Of a stretch of 44,313 nt of DNA, positions 34,874 to 42,937 are shown in pieces. The stretch comes from Syntrophus aciditrophicus. Its GTDB lineage: Bacteria > Desulfobacterota > Syntrophia > Syntrophales > UBA5619. Location of the stretch: NCBI GenBank assembly GCA_020722315.1, contig DYLD01000005.1:1-44313 (forward strand), given 5' to 3'. The notes below the pieces were generated by a model that had not been told where the DNA came from, did no database searches, and saw nothing but the letters and a program-made list of their open reading frames with translations. Numbering within the stretch: position 1 is the stretch's first letter; each line of letters begins with the position of its first letter. The position numbers and the translations under genes were made by a program.

Positions 34874-34889
34874 AGCAATCTTTATGCCG
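34874..34889 (-). promoter_or_regulatory. Sigma-54 promoter of fliD operon
   Basis: Read on the minus strand, CGGCATAAAGATTGCT has GG-N10-GC with GGCA and TTGCT. Start point near 34863, giving an ~87-base leader to the fliD ATG at 34776. Confidence 0.75.
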
Positions 34890-34930
34890 GAATACCCCCG
34901 CATCCGGTGGACGGAGGGTATCCCGGGAAA
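34890..34930 (-). terminator. Possible fliC terminator stem
   Basis: Downstream of the fliC stop the minus strand has GGATACCC and then GGGTATTCC (one extra T), an imperfect stem around positions 34890-34925. No T-run is clear, so the call is weak; it lies immediately upstream of the fliD promoter. Confidence 0.3.
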
Positions 34931-34946
34931 AGGTTTAAAATGAAGT

Positions 34947-36056
34947 TTACCGGAACAGCGTAAGAACCTGCTGCGGCGCCACGTTCGCCTGTGCCAGCAT
35001 CGCCGTGCCCGCCTGGACCAGAATCTGGTTCTTCGTAAACGTGGCCATTTCGGCTGCCATATCCACGTCGCGGATCACCGATTCCGCCGCCTGGACGTTC
35101 TCGATGATGGAGGCAAGATTCGCCGCCGAGTAGCCAAGGCGGTTCTGCGCGGCGCCGATGTTGCCCCGGACGCCGTTCAGCGTGCCTATGGCGTTATCCA
35201 CCACGGCAAGGAACTCCTGCGCCTCCGCCTGGGTATCCAGCCTGTCTTTAACTAAGCCCGGGTCAAGAGCTCCAGTCTGGACGTTACCTAGCAGAATGCC
35301 GATCCGGTCGTTCACCGTGTTTTTCGCGCCGACCTGGAAGTCGGAGGCCGTGGCCGTATGCGCAATAATAGTTCCATCAGATGCTGCACCAAAGTGTTCA
35401 TTCAGCGTCAGCGTAAGCCCCAGGGCATCAAACCTTACTTCCTTGGTTTGTCCTGTGGGGGGCGCTGTAACGCCATAGACGGTTTGTGAAACTCGCCCGC
35501 TGGCTAATGTAGCGCTGACGGTGATGTTTCCACCGGTGACGGTTGCCACGTTGTATGTTTGGGCGGACTGCAACCCGGTCGCGCCCTGTAAGCCATGTGC
35601 CGCGGTCAGGGTGCCTCCGGAGATGGTAACCCCAAAGGTACCATTCAGGAGTTTTGTGCCCGCATATTCCGTTACGTTGGCAATTCGATTAATTTCATCG
35701 ATGAGCTTGTTCCCCTCCGCGTTGATCTTGTCCAGGTTCGATCCCGCGTTGGACGATGCGGCCTGCGTTGCAAGCTCTTTGAGTCTGGTCAACATGTCGC
35801 CGATCTGATCCGTCGCCCCTTCGGCTACCTGCAAAAGTGAGTTGGCCTCCGCCGTGTTCCGGCTGGCGACCTTGTAGCTGGCGATATCGGCCCGGAAGGC
35901 CTGAGAAATAGAAAGCCCTGCCGCGTCGTCGGCGGCCCTGTTGATGCGGTAGCCGGAAGAAAGTCTCTCGAGAGACTTTGCCAGCGCGCTGTCGGAAATG
36001 GTCAAATGCCTGTGCGCATTCATTGCCGCGATGTTATTCTGAATTCTGAGTCCCAT
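34947..36056 (-). CDS. fliC: Flagellin FliC
   Basis: Filament subunit. The N-terminal domain has the conserved MGLRIQNNIAAMNAHRHL and LSSGYRINRAADDAAGLSIS; the C-terminal domain has NRLGYSAANLASIIENVQAA and ends VAPQQVLTLFR. At 369 residues it has a short variable middle (about 140-250), rich in Thr, Ser and Gly. This is the exposed part and a possible site for O-linked sugar. AAGGAGGA lies 8 bases ahead of ATG. Its leader carries a CsrA-type site and its promoter looks sigma-54 dependent. Confidence 0.97.
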   Translation of the reverse strand: MGLRIQNNIAAMNAHRHLTISDSALAKSLERLSSGYRINRAADDAAGLSISQAFRADIASYKVASRNTAEANSLLQVAEGATDQIGDMLTRLKELATQAASSNAGSNLDKINAEGNKLIDEINRIANVTEYAGTKLLNGTFGVTISGGTLTAAHGLQGATGLQSAQTYNVATVTGGNITVSATLASGRVSQTVYGVTAPPTGQTKEVRFDALGLTLTLNEHFGAASDGTIIAHTATASDFQVGAKNTVNDRIGILLGNVQTGALDPGLVKDRLDTQAEAQEFLAVVDNAIGTLNGVRGNIGAAQNRLGYSAANLASIIENVQAAESVIRDVDMAAEMATFTKNQILVQAGTAMLAQANVAPQQVLTLFR

Positions 36057-36064
36057 AATTATTA

Positions 36065-36130
36065 TCCTCCTTGATTTTTTATTGAAGCCCGAACCTTCGG
36101 GTTCGAGAGCTTCTCCGGCATCCTTGCCGG
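36065..36130 (-). promoter_or_regulatory. fliC leader with two hairpins and CsrA-type sites
   Basis: In the minus-strand RNA, CCGGC-AAGGAU-GCCGG (plus coordinates 36130-36115) puts AAGGA in a 6-base loop of a 5-bp stem, and CAAGGAUG is the core of the CsrA consensus. A second hairpin follows (36113-36084; outer GAAGC with GCUUC, inner CGAACC with GGUUCG). The Shine-Dalgarno AAGGAGGA (36072-36065) is itself a second CsrA-like GGA site. Confidence 0.7.
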
Positions 36131-36174
36131 TGTGATTGGTTTTTTTTACGTTAAATCCGGTTCAATAAAATAAA

Positions 36175-36190
36175 TGCTGCGACGTTGCCT
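36175..36190 (-). promoter_or_regulatory. Sigma-54 promoter of fliC
   Basis: On the minus strand AGGCAACGTCGCAGCA has GG and GC 10 bases apart with GGCA and GCA matches; the -12 box is CAGCA instead of TTGCA. Start point near 36164, leader ~108 bases. Confidence 0.62.
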
Positions 36191-36289
36191 GAAGCTTCAC
36201 CTCCTTCCCGTTTTTTATTTCTTTCGTTTGCTTTATTTATCGGAAGGATGAAGGGGAAACTTTAGCGTCTTTTTTGTGAAGGGGAAAAT

Positions 36290-36308
36290 GGCCCGTCTCG
36301 GGTGTTCT
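36290..36308 (-). terminator. Weak stem after the large glycosyltransferase gene
   Basis: Downstream of the stop at 36325 the minus strand reads CCCGAGACGGG, a 4-bp stem with 3-base loop, then a short T-containing run (CCATTTTCC). Weak terminator candidate. Confidence 0.3.
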
Positions 36309-36324
36309 AACAAGCCGTGAATGA

Positions 36325-39300
36325 CTAGAGGCGGGATTCCAGCAGCGCGACCAGGCTGTTTGCCTGAACCTCTAAATAAGGACGATCCTTCAGGGCCGCA
36401 TGGATGTCTTGCAGAACGCCGAGCATGTCCGTCAGATTGTTGATAACGCGCCGGCGGTTCAGATGGAGCTCTTCAAGGATCCTGTCGCAACTCTCAACAA
36501 ATTCAACAAGTCTCGATTGTTTCAGTTCTATTTCGGCCAGATGCATCAGCGCCGCGATGTCATGGGGATTGCACTCCAGAACACGTTCGATAAAAATTCT
36601 CGCCTCTTCGAATTGACCAAGCTTGAGGCTTATTTTGCCGAGATGAAGCCACGCGTCCGATTGGTCCGGGAAAAGCCCGATCGCCTGTTTGAAATACTCG
36701 ATGGCCTTTCCATTGTGGTTTGTTTCTTCATAAAAGCTTCCGATGGCGCACAATGTTCCGTAATGGGCAGGTTCTTTCCGGATGCTTTTTTGCAGCGCCT
36801 CAAAAGCGAGCTCCTGTCGGCCTTTTTTCATACGGAACGCCGCAAGGCGGTTTAAGACCACAACGTCATCGTTACCCAGATCCCATAATTTTTCAAGGCA
36901 TCGTTCTTCGTTTTCCGCGTTACCCCTTTTGCTATGCAGCTTGGCGAGCATGTACCAGATTTCCTGCTGTTGGGGCGCTCTTTCCAGCGCGGCCTGAAGA
37001 TAAGTCTCGGCCAGTTCAAGATCGCCCGATCGGTCAAGATGGAAACAGCCTGCATTCCACCAGACCTCCCACGGGTTTTCCGAGCCGGCGGATGCCGACT
37101 GATACTCCTTTTCCATCTTTGCGGTCTCGCCGAGGCCGTGCCATGCATGGCCGATCAAAAGATGGATGGAAGTCCCTTCGTTTAAGGTTGAATTAATGAC
37201 CAGTCCCGCCTTCTCCGGATTTTTCTCAAAGATGTCGCGAAGTTCAAGAAATCGCTTGCCGTAGCTCAGGACGTCCTTCCACTCGGATCTTTCGGCGGCG
37301 ATCATTGCCAGCATATAGTGCGAGTCGAGATGATCGGGATAGATATTAAGGGCATCGAGGGAATACTCCCGGGCCTTATCCAGATTGCCCATCCGGAAAA
37401 AGGCCATCGCCGCGTTATGGCGGGCCCAGATGTAAAGGGGATGGGTATCGTTTTTTCGGCTTGCCAGTTCGATCGCCTTTACCGACTCGTCTGCGGCCTC
37501 CCTGTTCATCCCCCGGGAAAGATAGGATACGCCCAGATAGTGATGGGGCATGGGGTTGTCAGGCTCTTCCTCTATCTGTTTTTTCAGAAGTCCTGCCGTT
37601 CGCAGGAATTTCTCGTGGGCCTTTTTTTCATCGACGTTGTAGCCGTAATGCATCAATTCGATTTGTGAGGCCTTTGCCGAACGTCCGCCCACGACGCGGT
37701 TGTGTACGATTCCCTCGTAATGGATGACGCCGTTGTTGCGGAAAAGCCTTTCGGAATTATGTCTGGCCGTCTTATGACCTCCGCTGTAAATGCTTATGAC
37801 ATTGGCGTAGATGATATCCGCATCGCCTGCCTCGCGGACGACTTGCCGTATTTTCTGCCCACTGCTTTGAAGCATCTCCTCATCGGCGTCTATCACAAAT
37901 ATCCAGTCCTTCGTCGCATAAGACATCGCCTGATTCCGTGCCTTGCTGAAGCTCCCCTCCCACGGATGGAAATAGATTTTGTCGGTGTATTTTCTTGCAA
38001 TGTCCACCGTTTGATCCGTGGAGCCCGTGTCAACAATGACGATTTCATCCACGTAGTCCTTGACGCTTTTGAGGCACTGGTCCAGGAAAGCCTCCTCGTT
38101 TTTCACGATCATGCAGCAACTGATCGTCGGCTCTTTTCCCGGAGGACCGATTTTTTTATTGATCTCATCCAGCAGTTGGTGAACGGTTTGATCCCCCTGA
38201 CTCAACGTGTCCGCCTTGAGCAGATACGACCGCGCCTCATTGAGAAGGCCCTTCTTGTGAAAGAATATGCCCGCCGCCCGCGCGACCGTAAACGGTTCCG
38301 GCGCCCAATCCATTGCCTTTTGAATCAGCTTTTCCGCCTTTTTCCGATCGCCCATCTCGGCATAGGCGATGCCGACGAGGGTGCCGATATTCCATTCCTC
38401 CTTTAAGGATGACGTGACGAGATTGCCGAATGCCTGCGGCGATTTCTGCTGGAGCTCAGAAAGTCTTATGTACTCGCCCCCGTGAAAAATGACCTTTCCC
38501 CACTGTTTCCAGTCGAAATAGACAAGGCTCAACATAAAATGGGAATCCACATGATTCGGATATTGCTTCAATGCTGAAACGCTGATAGCCTCCGCTTCCG
38601 CCAGGTTTTTTAATTTATAGCAGGATGCTGCGGCATTGTAATGGCTCCAGAGGTAGATGAGATTGGGATCCTTTCGTGCGCTGGAGAGTTCGATGGCCTT
38701 TTTGCTTGCCTCGTAGCTCTGCTCGAACATCCCCTGAGAGAGATACGAACATCCGAGGTAATGGTAGGTCCTCGGGTTGCCGGGGTCATCTTCCAGGTCC
38801 TTCTTGAGGAGGGAAACGGTCCTGTCAAACTTCTTTTGGGATGACTCCGGGTCAAGGTCGTAGCCGTAATGGATGAGCCTGATGGGGAATATCTTCGCGT
38901 TTGTGATCCCCACCAGACGGTTGTGCACCCTTCCTTCATAATGAATCTTACCGTTGTTTCTGAAAATCCTTTCCACGCAATGGAGGGCCTCGCCTCGCCC
39001 GTTTCTCAGCCTGCTGGATATTTCCACCATCACGGCGTCGATAGTTTTGTCCTGGATGGCCTTTCGTATAACCGGAATGCCCTCCTTTACCAGCTCCTCA
39101 TCGGCGTCAATCTGAAATATCCAGTCTCCGGTTGCATACTCCAGATAATGATTCCGCGCCTCGCTGAAGCTATCGTTCCAGGGATGAAAATAGATTTTGT
39201 CGGTATATTTCTTTGCAATATTAACCGTTTGATCCGTCGAGCCGGTATCCACCAGGATGATCTCGTCCGCAATCTCTTTAATGCTGTTCAGGCACCGATC

Positions 39301-39405
39301 AATGTTTTTTCCCTCGTTTTTAGCTATCAGACAGACCGAGATCTTGGGTGCTGTTGTTTGTATAACGGCCTTAGCGTTTTGTTTATTTCGTTTTTTCTTC
39401 TTCAC
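36325..39405 (-). CDS. Tandem GT2 glycosyltransferase with TPR repeats
   Basis: 1026 residues made of two similar units. Each has a GT2 (GT-A) domain followed by TPR helices. Unit 1: KISVCLIAKNEGKNIDRCLN (~21-40), VDTGSTDQT (~52-60), the DxD-type IDADEE (99-104). Unit 2: TISCCMIVKNEEAFLDQCLK (~427), VDTGSTDQT (~458-466), IDADEE (505-510). The units correspond over ~400 residues; a longer TPR array fills ~780-1026. Both retain the metal-binding motif, so both may be active. The family includes protein O- or S-glycosyltransferases with TPR targeting. Position beside fliC suggests flagellin glycosylation (inference); the donor is unknown. Confidence 0.85.
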   Translation of the reverse strand: MKKKKRNKQNAKAVIQTTAPKISVCLIAKNEGKNIDRCLNSIKEIADEIILVDTGSTDQTVNIAKKYTDKIYFHPWNDSFSEARNHYLEYATGDWIFQIDADEELVKEGIPVIRKAIQDKTIDAVMVEISSRLRNGRGEALHCVERIFRNNGKIHYEGRVHNRLVGITNAKIFPIRLIHYGYDLDPESSQKKFDRTVSLLKKDLEDDPGNPRTYHYLGCSYLSQGMFEQSYEASKKAIELSSARKDPNLIYLWSHYNAAASCYKLKNLAEAEAISVSALKQYPNHVDSHFMLSLVYFDWKQWGKVIFHGGEYIRLSELQQKSPQAFGNLVTSSLKEEWNIGTLVGIAYAEMGDRKKAEKLIQKAMDWAPEPFTVARAAGIFFHKKGLLNEARSYLLKADTLSQGDQTVHQLLDEINKKIGPPGKEPTISCCMIVKNEEAFLDQCLKSVKDYVDEIVIVDTGSTDQTVDIARKYTDKIYFHPWEGSFSKARNQAMSYATKDWIFVIDADEEMLQSSGQKIRQVVREAGDADIIYANVISIYSGGHKTARHNSERLFRNNGVIHYEGIVHNRVVGGRSAKASQIELMHYGYNVDEKKAHEKFLRTAGLLKKQIEEEPDNPMPHHYLGVSYLSRGMNREAADESVKAIELASRKNDTHPLYIWARHNAAMAFFRMGNLDKAREYSLDALNIYPDHLDSHYMLAMIAAERSEWKDVLSYGKRFLELRDIFEKNPEKAGLVINSTLNEGTSIHLLIGHAWHGLGETAKMEKEYQSASAGSENPWEVWWNAGCFHLDRSGDLELAETYLQAALERAPQQQEIWYMLAKLHSKRGNAENEERCLEKLWDLGNDDVVVLNRLAAFRMKKGRQELAFEALQKSIRKEPAHYGTLCAIGSFYEETNHNGKAIEYFKQAIGLFPDQSDAWLHLGKISLKLGQFEEARIFIERVLECNPHDIAALMHLAEIELKQSRLVEFVESCDRILEELHLNRRRVINNLTDMLGVLQDIHAALKDRPYLEVQANSLVALLESRL

Positions 39406-39641
39406 GGATTACTCCCTTCGATTTTATCCTTTATTTCTTCGATCAGTTTCCGTCCCCCGGGATGGGATAAATCAGCCGACAGGATCCTTTCGCTATATTC
39501 GGCAGCCTGTTCGATTTTATTAACGTAAAAACACCAGCGGGCCATCATAGCAACGGCATTAACAATCGTCGGATGACGAACAGCGACGGTCTCTTTTGTT
39601 GATGAGTATCTTCCATCATTTATATAATTCAGAATTTTCAA
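39402..39641 (-). CDS. Small TPR-like protein ahead of the glycosyltransferase
   Basis: 79 residues, starting at TTG (39641) with AGAGGA a few bases upstream. The sequence (IEQAAEYSERILSADLSHPGGRKLIEEIKDKI) resembles one TPR pair at the end of such glycosyltransferase proteins. It overlaps the next start by 4 bases, so it may be translationally coupled to it, or it may be the tail of a broken larger gene. Confidence 0.55.
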   Translation of the reverse strand: MKILNYINDGRYSSTKETVAVRHPTIVNAVAMMARWCFYVNKIEQAAEYSERILSADLSHPGGRKLIEEIKDKIEGSNP

Positions 39642-39762
39642 GTTTGGTCCTCTTCAGACACCTGTCCGGGACGACTGTGATTTGAAGTTTTTTGAGCATC
39701 TTGTCTATTTCAAAACAAAGAGGTTTGTCATCGGCGGCCTTGATCATAGCTTTTACTAACAT
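39616..39762 (-). CDS. Tiny ORF, 48 codons, function unknown
   Basis: Minus-strand ATG at 39762 reads through MLVKAMIKAADDKPLCFEID to a TGA at 39616-39618; its last 9 codons overlap the next TTG-started ORF. It has no clear ribosome binding site and I do not recognise it. Together with the frames on either side it forms a chain of overlapping short frames, which may be a decayed gene. Confidence 0.25.
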   Translation of the reverse strand: MLVKAMIKAADDKPLCFEIDKMLKKLQITVVPDRCLKRTKLENSELYK

Positions 39763-39793
39763 TGTATGCGGTGTCTTTGTGGTTGAGTTTCAT
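39728..39793 (-). CDS. Candidate 21-residue leader peptide
   Basis: ATG at 39793 (minus strand) follows AAAGGAGC, a good ribosome binding site, and encodes 21 residues (MKLNHKDTAYNVSKSYDQGR and a final R) before a TGA. It overlaps the 48-codon frame. It could be a translated leader or the remains of a frameshifted gene. The rest of the ~300-bp gap has no other feature. Confidence 0.3.
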   Translation of the reverse strand: MKLNHKDTAYNVSKSYDQGRR

Positions 39794-39945
39794 TTCTTAC
39801 TGCTCCTTTCCCGCGATGATAGATATTGATTAATTATCCCTTGAATCACAGCTTGATAAATATGAAATCGAAAAAGTCCCTTAAGCTTTATATATAAAAT
39901 GGCTCTCTAAGGTGTACTTCCCTTCCTCAATGTGCGACAGAGAAA

Positions 39946-39961
39946 TGCTTAGAATTTGCCG
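39946..39961 (-). promoter_or_regulatory. Possible sigma-54 promoter upstream of glycosyltransferase
   Basis: On the minus strand CGGCAAATTCTAAGCA has correct GG-N10-GC spacing and GGCA, but the -12 box is AAGCA, weaker than the others. It spans the methyltransferase stop codon. Start point near 39935. Confidence 0.4.
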
Positions 39962-40686
39962 GAGATAACGATGTCGTCTCTAAGTATCGGGTTCTTTGAA
40001 GTTATTTCATAATTTTCTGAATTATGATATGTTTCTACCATAAAAACGTTCTCAATTTGTATTTTTGCCATGGTTAAGACCTTCATGATTGTGTACGGAG
40101 TAAACCAATATCTGTGATCTGAGTTAATCACTTCTTTCCCCTTTAATGCGAAGTCAAGATTTGCATACCTAAATGCATTGGGAACTGTCAAAATTATTCT
40201 TTCTACAGAACTCGATACTTTATCTTTCAAATTTTTCAGGAATAAAACTGGATTATCGATATGTTCAAGCACCTCGCCCAGTATTATGCAATCCCATTTC
40301 GTGTTTTTTAAATCACTGGGAAGTCCATCGCTTGTAATGTCTGAACAATATATATCCCCGATGCCGAGTTCGCTACGGACAAACTCGACCGTCTCACAAT
40401 TGATATCGATCCCGATACATCTCTCTGATACATTCATTAGGCGTTTATGCAACCATACGTTTGCTTTAATCTTCGCTCGTATAATATCCTTATGATCCGT
40501 AAAGCCAACATGGATAATCTTTTTCGAAGAAGATAGTTTCTCCAAGAGTTCTATCCTCGTTGCATATGGCTGGTCAGGAAACTTGACCTGCAACCCGGTT
40601 GAAATTTTTGTTCCTTCTAAGTATTCTTTTATCGTTTCAGGGCGTTGAAGCTGTGAATTATTCACATTCCACCTCTTTAACTTCAT
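39949..40686 (-). CDS. SAM-dependent methyltransferase
   Basis: 245 residues. A Rossmann-type methyltransferase is suggested by IIHVGFTD near residue 58 (motif I), an acidic-loop region CIGIDIN (~89) and the motif WDCIILGEVLEHIDNPVLFLKNL (~130), as in Methyltransf_11/23 proteins. The start overlaps the stop of the preceding glycosyltransferase by 4 bases (ATGA), so the two are translationally coupled. Base composition is AT-rich. It may methylate a sugar made by the neighbouring enzymes (inference); no substrate can be assigned. Confidence 0.8.
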   Translation of the reverse strand: MKLKRWNVNNSQLQRPETIKEYLEGTKISTGLQVKFPDQPYATRIELLEKLSSSKKIIHVGFTDHKDIIRAKIKANVWLHKRLMNVSERCIGIDINCETVEFVRSELGIGDIYCSDITSDGLPSDLKNTKWDCIILGEVLEHIDNPVLFLKNLKDKVSSSVERIILTVPNAFRYANLDFALKGKEVINSDHRYWFTPYTIMKVLTMAKIQIENVFMVETYHNSENYEITSKNPILRDDIVISGKF

Positions 40687-42053
40687 AGATGCTCTAATAG
40701 TTCGGCTATCATCCGAAGTTGTTTTTCAATACTGAAATTTTCCTCTACAAAACCTCTATAAAGTTGGCTATCGTAACTGCCTTCTAAAATATTTGGAACT
40801 TCATCAATGAAATTGTAAATACATTGTTCTGGCCATTGGTTTTTTGACCCTGCATAGTTATGAATTACAGGTTTTATTCCCCGTGCCATCGCTTCGGCAA
40901 TGTTATAGGGATGGCCCTCGTGTATGCTCGTTGACAATAAATAATTTTTATTTTCAAGAAACCCATTTACATCGTTTATAAAACCGAGAAGTTTAATATT
41001 CTTTTCTAAATGGGTCTCTTTAATGAAGTGGCGGAAGTAATTAGCATATCGAATGTCTTGAAAGTCACCCGCTATCTGAAGATTGTATCTTTTGTCTATC
41101 TTTATCAGCTTGGCAACAACCTGTAACCAGGAGGCGGGGTCTTTTTTGTGATTTATGTGTGCCACCACAGCAAAATCGTAACCAGGCTGACGGGTTTTAA
41201 AAACAAATTTGGTCAGATCCAGACCGTTGGGGATGATTGAGATTTTGTCCTTGACTTGTTTGTAGGCCTTCGAGTGGTAAATTTGGAGAATATCGCTAAT
41301 ATGTTCGGCTACAAGTATCAATCGGTCCACGGTTCCCCAGTTTATCCTTTCAGGATAGTTGCTCAGGGACTCATAGCTGTGGAGCCTACAGATGATTTTC
41401 TTTCCATTTTTGGGCAGTTTGTTGGTTATTTCGATGGCAAGTTCGTTTGCCCATTCGATCCAGATAATGTCGGCCCAGTAGTAGACGTCCCTAATTTGTT
41501 GACCGTCTGCGGTTACCAGCAATTTTACATCGTATAAATTAGATAAAATATTCGCAATGTCTGTTATGAAGCTATCCAACCCCGGCAGGCAAAAAACGGC
41601 AAGTTTTCTAGATTTCTTGTACTTGTTTTTTATATGATCGTATTTGTTTTTTATTTCATCAAGATCAGAAAGTGCAGAAGCTTTCTTGTAATAGTGTAAA
41701 GCCATGATCGGATTATCTTGCTGAAGCTGCGTATCGCCCAGCATGTTGTAAACATCCCACGTCTTGTTTCTAATTCTTGTCAGGTATCTCCATGATTGGA
41801 AGAAATCCCCTTTTTCGAACAGAAGTACCGCATAATTGTAAAGTGCATCATGGTGACTGGGTTCAATAAGGAGAGCCTGTTGCAATAATTCTAACGCCTT
41901 CTCGTCTTTTTTTTCCTGGTGAAAAATCACGCTGAGCGTATTGAGCTTATCGGCTTCAGAAGTAATATTTTCAGCTAATGCTTTTGCTCCAGGGAAGTCC
42001 CCATTCTCAATAAGTGCATTTATCGCTTTCAGAATGTTCTCTAGGTCATTCAT
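40683..42053 (-). CDS. TPR plus GT-B glycosyltransferase (GT4-like)
   Basis: 456 residues. The first ~140 are TPR-type helices (ALELLQQALLIEPSHHDALYNYAVLLFEKGDF). The rest is a GT-B glycosyltransferase: the ISIIPNGLDLTKF segment, a C-terminal domain with LLSTSIHEGHPYNIAEAMAR then GIKPVIHNYAG, which is the GT4 E-x-x-x-x-x-x-E pattern. It is AT-rich, unlike the WbpB/WbpD-like genes before it, suggesting separate origin. Stop overlaps the methyltransferase start by 4 bases. TPR plus glycosyltransferase again fits protein modification (inference). Confidence 0.82.
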   Translation of the reverse strand: MNDLENILKAINALIENGDFPGAKALAENITSEADKLNTLSVIFHQEKKDEKALELLQQALLIEPSHHDALYNYAVLLFEKGDFFQSWRYLTRIRNKTWDVYNMLGDTQLQQDNPIMALHYYKKASALSDLDEIKNKYDHIKNKYKKSRKLAVFCLPGLDSFITDIANILSNLYDVKLLVTADGQQIRDVYYWADIIWIEWANELAIEITNKLPKNGKKIICRLHSYESLSNYPERINWGTVDRLILVAEHISDILQIYHSKAYKQVKDKISIIPNGLDLTKFVFKTRQPGYDFAVVAHINHKKDPASWLQVVAKLIKIDKRYNLQIAGDFQDIRYANYFRHFIKETHLEKNIKLLGFINDVNGFLENKNYLLSTSIHEGHPYNIAEAMARGIKPVIHNYAGSKNQWPEQCIYNFIDEVPNILEGSYDSQLYRGFVEENFSIEKQLRMIAELLEHL

Positions 42054-42288
42054 TTATTCCCCAATTCTCAATGTAAACATGCTGGTGGATCCCTGGTTAT
42101 TGAACATGAAAAGGTGGTGCTTCGAAACCCCCGTACGTCCGGAACAGATACAAGACTCTTTTCAGCCGACTTTTATTACTTCATTTTCAGAACAGTTTTT
42201 CCTCTCGGCAGGTTTTTAGTGTTGGTCTTATGTGAAAAATTTTATAGTTTTTCCGATTATATGGATGGAAAGGTAAGAGGTACTTTCA
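42054..42288. other. Gap between acetyltransferase and glycosyltransferase: nothing clear
   Basis: A 235-bp AT-rich stretch. I saw no frame with a plausible start, no terminator stem with T-run and no good promoter. Confidence 0.6.
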
Positions 42289-42894
42289 TTATGTATCCTC
42301 GCGTTCAAGAACATCTTTCGATTTTCTGAATCTTTTTCCACAGTATGGACAAATTAAGTTATCCGATAATTTCTCTCCGCATTCGCAGACCCAGCCGATC
42401 TGTCTGGCCGGGTTGCCGACCATCAGCGCATGATCGGGAACGTCGGTGATGATTGTAGCCCCGGCTCCGATGAAGGCGTAACGGCCGATGGTGACCCCGC
42501 AGACGATGGTGCAGTTTGCCCCGAGGGTAACACCTTTTTTGACAAGGGTGGGGCGAGCCTGGTCCATCTTCGAAATTTCCGCGCGGGGATTGCTTACGTT
42601 GGTAAAGACCATCGAAGGGCCGCAAAACACGCCGTCTTCGAGCGTGACGCCTTTATACACTGAGACATTGTTCTGTATCTTGCAACCCTTTCCTATCGTA
42701 ACATCGGGGCCTATGACGACATTCTGACCGATATTGCAGTTCTCGCCAATCTTGGAGCCGGGGAGGATGTGGGAGAAATGCCAAATCTTCGTTCCTTTGC
42801 CCACCGATGCGCCGGCATCCACGTATGATGATTCGTGCCGGTAGAACGTTCCGCCGCTTTCTGCCGCCATTTCTATAAGTCCGTTGGTAGCCAT
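42289..42894 (-). CDS. wbpD: WbpD-like sugar N-acetyltransferase with zinc-ribbon tail
   Basis: 201 residues. A left-handed beta-helix is visible through hexapeptide repeats ([23 protein letters not shown] and [28 protein letters not shown]). WbpD-type proteins acetylate UDP-2-acetamido-3-amino-2,3-dideoxyglucuronate at the 3-amino group, and the WbpB-like gene before it supports this. A C-terminal tail has C170-x-C172 and C182-x-x-C185, a likely zinc-binding knuckle. The FdtC/QdtC acetyltransferases of amino-deoxysugars are an alternative. 43 bp after the WbpB-like gene. A later in-frame ATG is at 42870. Confidence 0.8.
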   Translation of the reverse strand: MATNGLIEMAAESGGTFYRHESSYVDAGASVGKGTKIWHFSHILPGSKIGENCNIGQNVVIGPDVTIGKGCKIQNNVSVYKGVTLEDGVFCGPSMVFTNVSNPRAEISKMDQARPTLVKKGVTLGANCTIVCGVTIGRYAFIGAGATIITDVPDHALMVGNPARQIGWVCECGEKLSDNLICPYCGKRFRKSKDVLEREDT

Positions 42895-42937
42895 TGTTTC
42901 GCCCGCGTTGGTATTGACAAGTCCATCAGTAAAATTA

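Noticed and set aside
42118-42133. GC-N10-CC arrangement upstream of the TPR/GT-B gene
   Set aside because: Reads GGGGGTTTCGAAGC on the minus strand, with neither GGCA nor TTGC, so not a credible sigma-54 promoter.
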